From positions 1 through 5,919 of the forward strand of contig CAYYYI010000150.1 in NCBI GenBank assembly GCA_964475735.1: a DNA stretch of 5,919 nucleotides. The letters are read 5' to 3'. This DNA comes from UCB2 sp964475735 (GTDB lineage Bacteria; Chloroflexota; Dehalococcoidia; Tepidiformales; Tepidiformaceae). The notes below the pieces were generated by a model. It made no database searches and was not told the DNA's origin. It saw nothing but the letters and a program-made list of their open reading frames with translations. A program made the translations under genes and the position numbers. The stretch's first letter is position 1. Each line of letters begins with the position of its first letter. Positions 5,129 through 5,919 of the stretch are shown here, in pieces.

Positions 5129-5767
5129 CTAGTCGCTGGGGCGGATCGACGTGATGAACTTGCCCTGGATTTCCACGTTGTCGGGTGTCGTGTAGATCGG
5201 TTGCATGGTGCTGTTCGCAGGCTGGAGCCGCACGCGTTCGCCCTCGTGGTAGAAGCGCTTCAGGGTCACTTCGCCCCGATCCTTCAGCCAGACCGCGACC
5301 TTTTCGCCGTCGTGGGCCGTCTGCGCCGGTTCGAGGAAGACGATATCCCCGTCGTCGATCAGGTCGTCGATCATCGACTTCCCCTTCACGCGCAGGGCGA
5401 AGACGTTGCGCCGTCCGCGCACCATGTCTTCGGTGACTGTCACCGTATCGCTCACGTCGGCCGCCCAGCGGTCGCTCGTGGGCACGGGGATGGGCTGGCC
5501 GGCCGCGATCGCGCCCAGCACGGGCACGTCGATCACCCGGGGCCGCCGCCCGCGCGGGCCAAGGATCTCAATCCCGCGCGATACCTCGCGGTCGCGCCGG
5601 ATGGCGCCCTTCTCTTCGAGCTTCCGCAGGTTGTAGTCCACCACCGACGTGCTGCTGATGGCGCAGCCCTCCTGGATGTCGCGGATGCTCGGCGGATAGT
5701 CCTTCTCCTCGACGAAATCCTGCAGGAACTGCAGGATCTGAGACTGCTTGTCGGAAAGTTCCTTCAT
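5129..5767 (-). CDS. lexA: LexA SOS repressor, self-cleaving
   Basis: Transcriptional repressor of the DNA-damage response; binds SOS operators as a dimer and cleaves itself when stimulated by RecA filaments. At 212 residues it has the normal length. Residues 1-65 form the winged-helix DNA-binding domain, with PPSIRDIQ (25-32) and the recognition-helix region STSVVDYNLRKLEEKG (39-54). The cleavage site is A89-G90 within LGAIAAGQPI. The protease domain carries nucleophile S131 in GKSMID and general base K170 in TLKRF, so the protein should be fully active. ATG at 5767 fits the family's N-terminus and has AGGGG (5776-5780) eight bases upstream. A perfect CGAAC-N4-GTTCG operator lies 14 bases before the start codon, showing autoregulation. 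The ABC ATPase gene follows in the same direction. Confidence 0.97.
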   Translation of the reverse strand: MKELSDKQSQILQFLQDFVEEKDYPPSIRDIQEGCAISSTSVVDYNLRKLEEKGAIRRDREVSRGIEILGPRGRRPRVIDVPVLGAIAAGQPIPVPTSDRWAADVSDTVTVTEDMVRGRRNVFALRVKGKSMIDDLIDDGDIVFLEPAQTAHDGEKVAVWLKDRGEVTLKRFYHEGERVRLQPANSTMQPIYTTPDNVEIQGKFITSIRPSD

Positions 5768-5781
5768 GTGGACGGCCCCTG

Positions 5782-5795
5782 CGAACGGATGTTCG
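5782..5795 (-). promoter_or_regulatory. SOS box (LexA operator) of lexA
   Basis: CGAACGGATGTTCG on the plus strand fits the Gram-positive SOS consensus CGAACRNRYGTTYG at every position; the palindrome extends one pair further on each side (5781-5796). It covers the predicted lexA transcription start near 5794 and ends just upstream of the Shine-Dalgarno, so bound LexA would block initiation. Confidence 0.9.
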
Positions 5796-5800
5796 CCGTC

Positions 5801-5830
5801 ACTTTACTCATCCGCATTCCTTATCGTCAA
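5801..5830 (-). promoter_or_regulatory. lexA promoter, TTGACG-N18-TAAAGT
   Basis: On the minus strand, -35 TTGACG (5825-5830, five of six matches to TTGACA) and -10 TAAAGT (5801-5806, four of six) are separated by 18 bases. Transcription should start near 5794, inside the SOS box, leaving a leader of about 27 bases with Shine-Dalgarno AGGGG at 5776-5780. This is the only promoter in the window with a recognisable -35. Confidence 0.65.
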
Positions 5831-5833
5831 GGC

Positions 5834-5865
5834 TGTTCGGAACAAACATTCCGCGCATGCGTTCG
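5834..5865. promoter_or_regulatory. Possible secondary LexA sites upstream of lexA
   Basis: Three overlapping or abutting symmetric elements: TGTTC-G-GAACA (5834-5844), GGAA-N6-TTCC (5839-5852) and CGCGCATGCGTTCG (5852-5865). The last differs from the SOS consensus at only two of 14 positions, with one intact GTTCG half-site. They could bind LexA weakly or serve a divergent gene beyond the right edge. The remainder to 5919 holds no recognisable gene. Confidence 0.35.
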
Positions 5866-5919
5866 CATCGCCCGGTTGCCTTGCGCCGCATCGCCCCTGC
5901 ACGATAGATCTCACCCTCC

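Noticed and set aside
5857..5907. Sixteen-codon plus-strand frame right of lexA
   Set aside because: Too short, no Shine-Dalgarno or promoter, and its start lies inside operator-like repeats.

Overview
The window is GC-rich bacterial DNA that is almost fully coding: seven protein genes, one of them cut by the left edge, with no gap over about 150 bases. No tRNA, rRNA, CRISPR array, insertion sequence or integrase was seen. The organism is probably a high-GC bacterium with Gram-positive-type SOS control. The lexA operator has the CGAAC-N4-GTTCG form of Bacillus and actinobacteria, not the CTG-N10-CAG form of proteobacteria. Three genes also look leaderless, with a TANNNT -10 box 6-7 bases before ATG and no usable Shine-Dalgarno, a pattern common in Actinobacteria and Deinococcus. 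Chloroflexota or Actinobacteria fit best. This is an inference from style and not a sequence match.

Layout: (1) Positions 1-2731, minus strand, three genes read leftward: a PAS-domain protein with a CxxC...HxxCxxC tail (2731-2099), a short-chain dehydrogenase (2033-1188) and an acyl-CoA dehydrogenase (1063 to beyond the left edge). The last two suggest acyl-CoA or other lipid catabolism, and each has its own -10 box and Shine-Dalgarno. (2) A 96-base divergent promoter region (2732-2827) carries two leaderless-type promoters around a central inverted repeat. (3) Positions 2828-4074, plus strand, a two-gene unit: a DUF4097-type beta-solenoid protein whose stop overlaps by one base the start of a small single-domain class III adenylyl cyclase with all key residues. 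(4) Positions 4091-5074, minus strand, an oligopeptide/dipeptide ABC transporter ATPase (OppD/DppD type) converging on the cyclase with 16 bases between stop codons; its permeases and binding protein are not present. (5) Positions 5129-5767, minus strand, lexA, with a promoter and a perfect SOS box over its predicted transcription start, and weaker operator-like sites upstream up to about 5865.

How they work together: LexA very likely represses itself and might also influence the downstream ABC ATPase gene by read-through, although that gene appears to have its own leaderless promoter. The most unusual unit is the DUF4097-cyclase pair. It looks like a cytosolic cAMP module in which the beta-solenoid protein, lacking any signal peptide or membrane segment and containing eight cysteines, could regulate or scaffold the cyclase. 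That role is inferred only from translational coupling.
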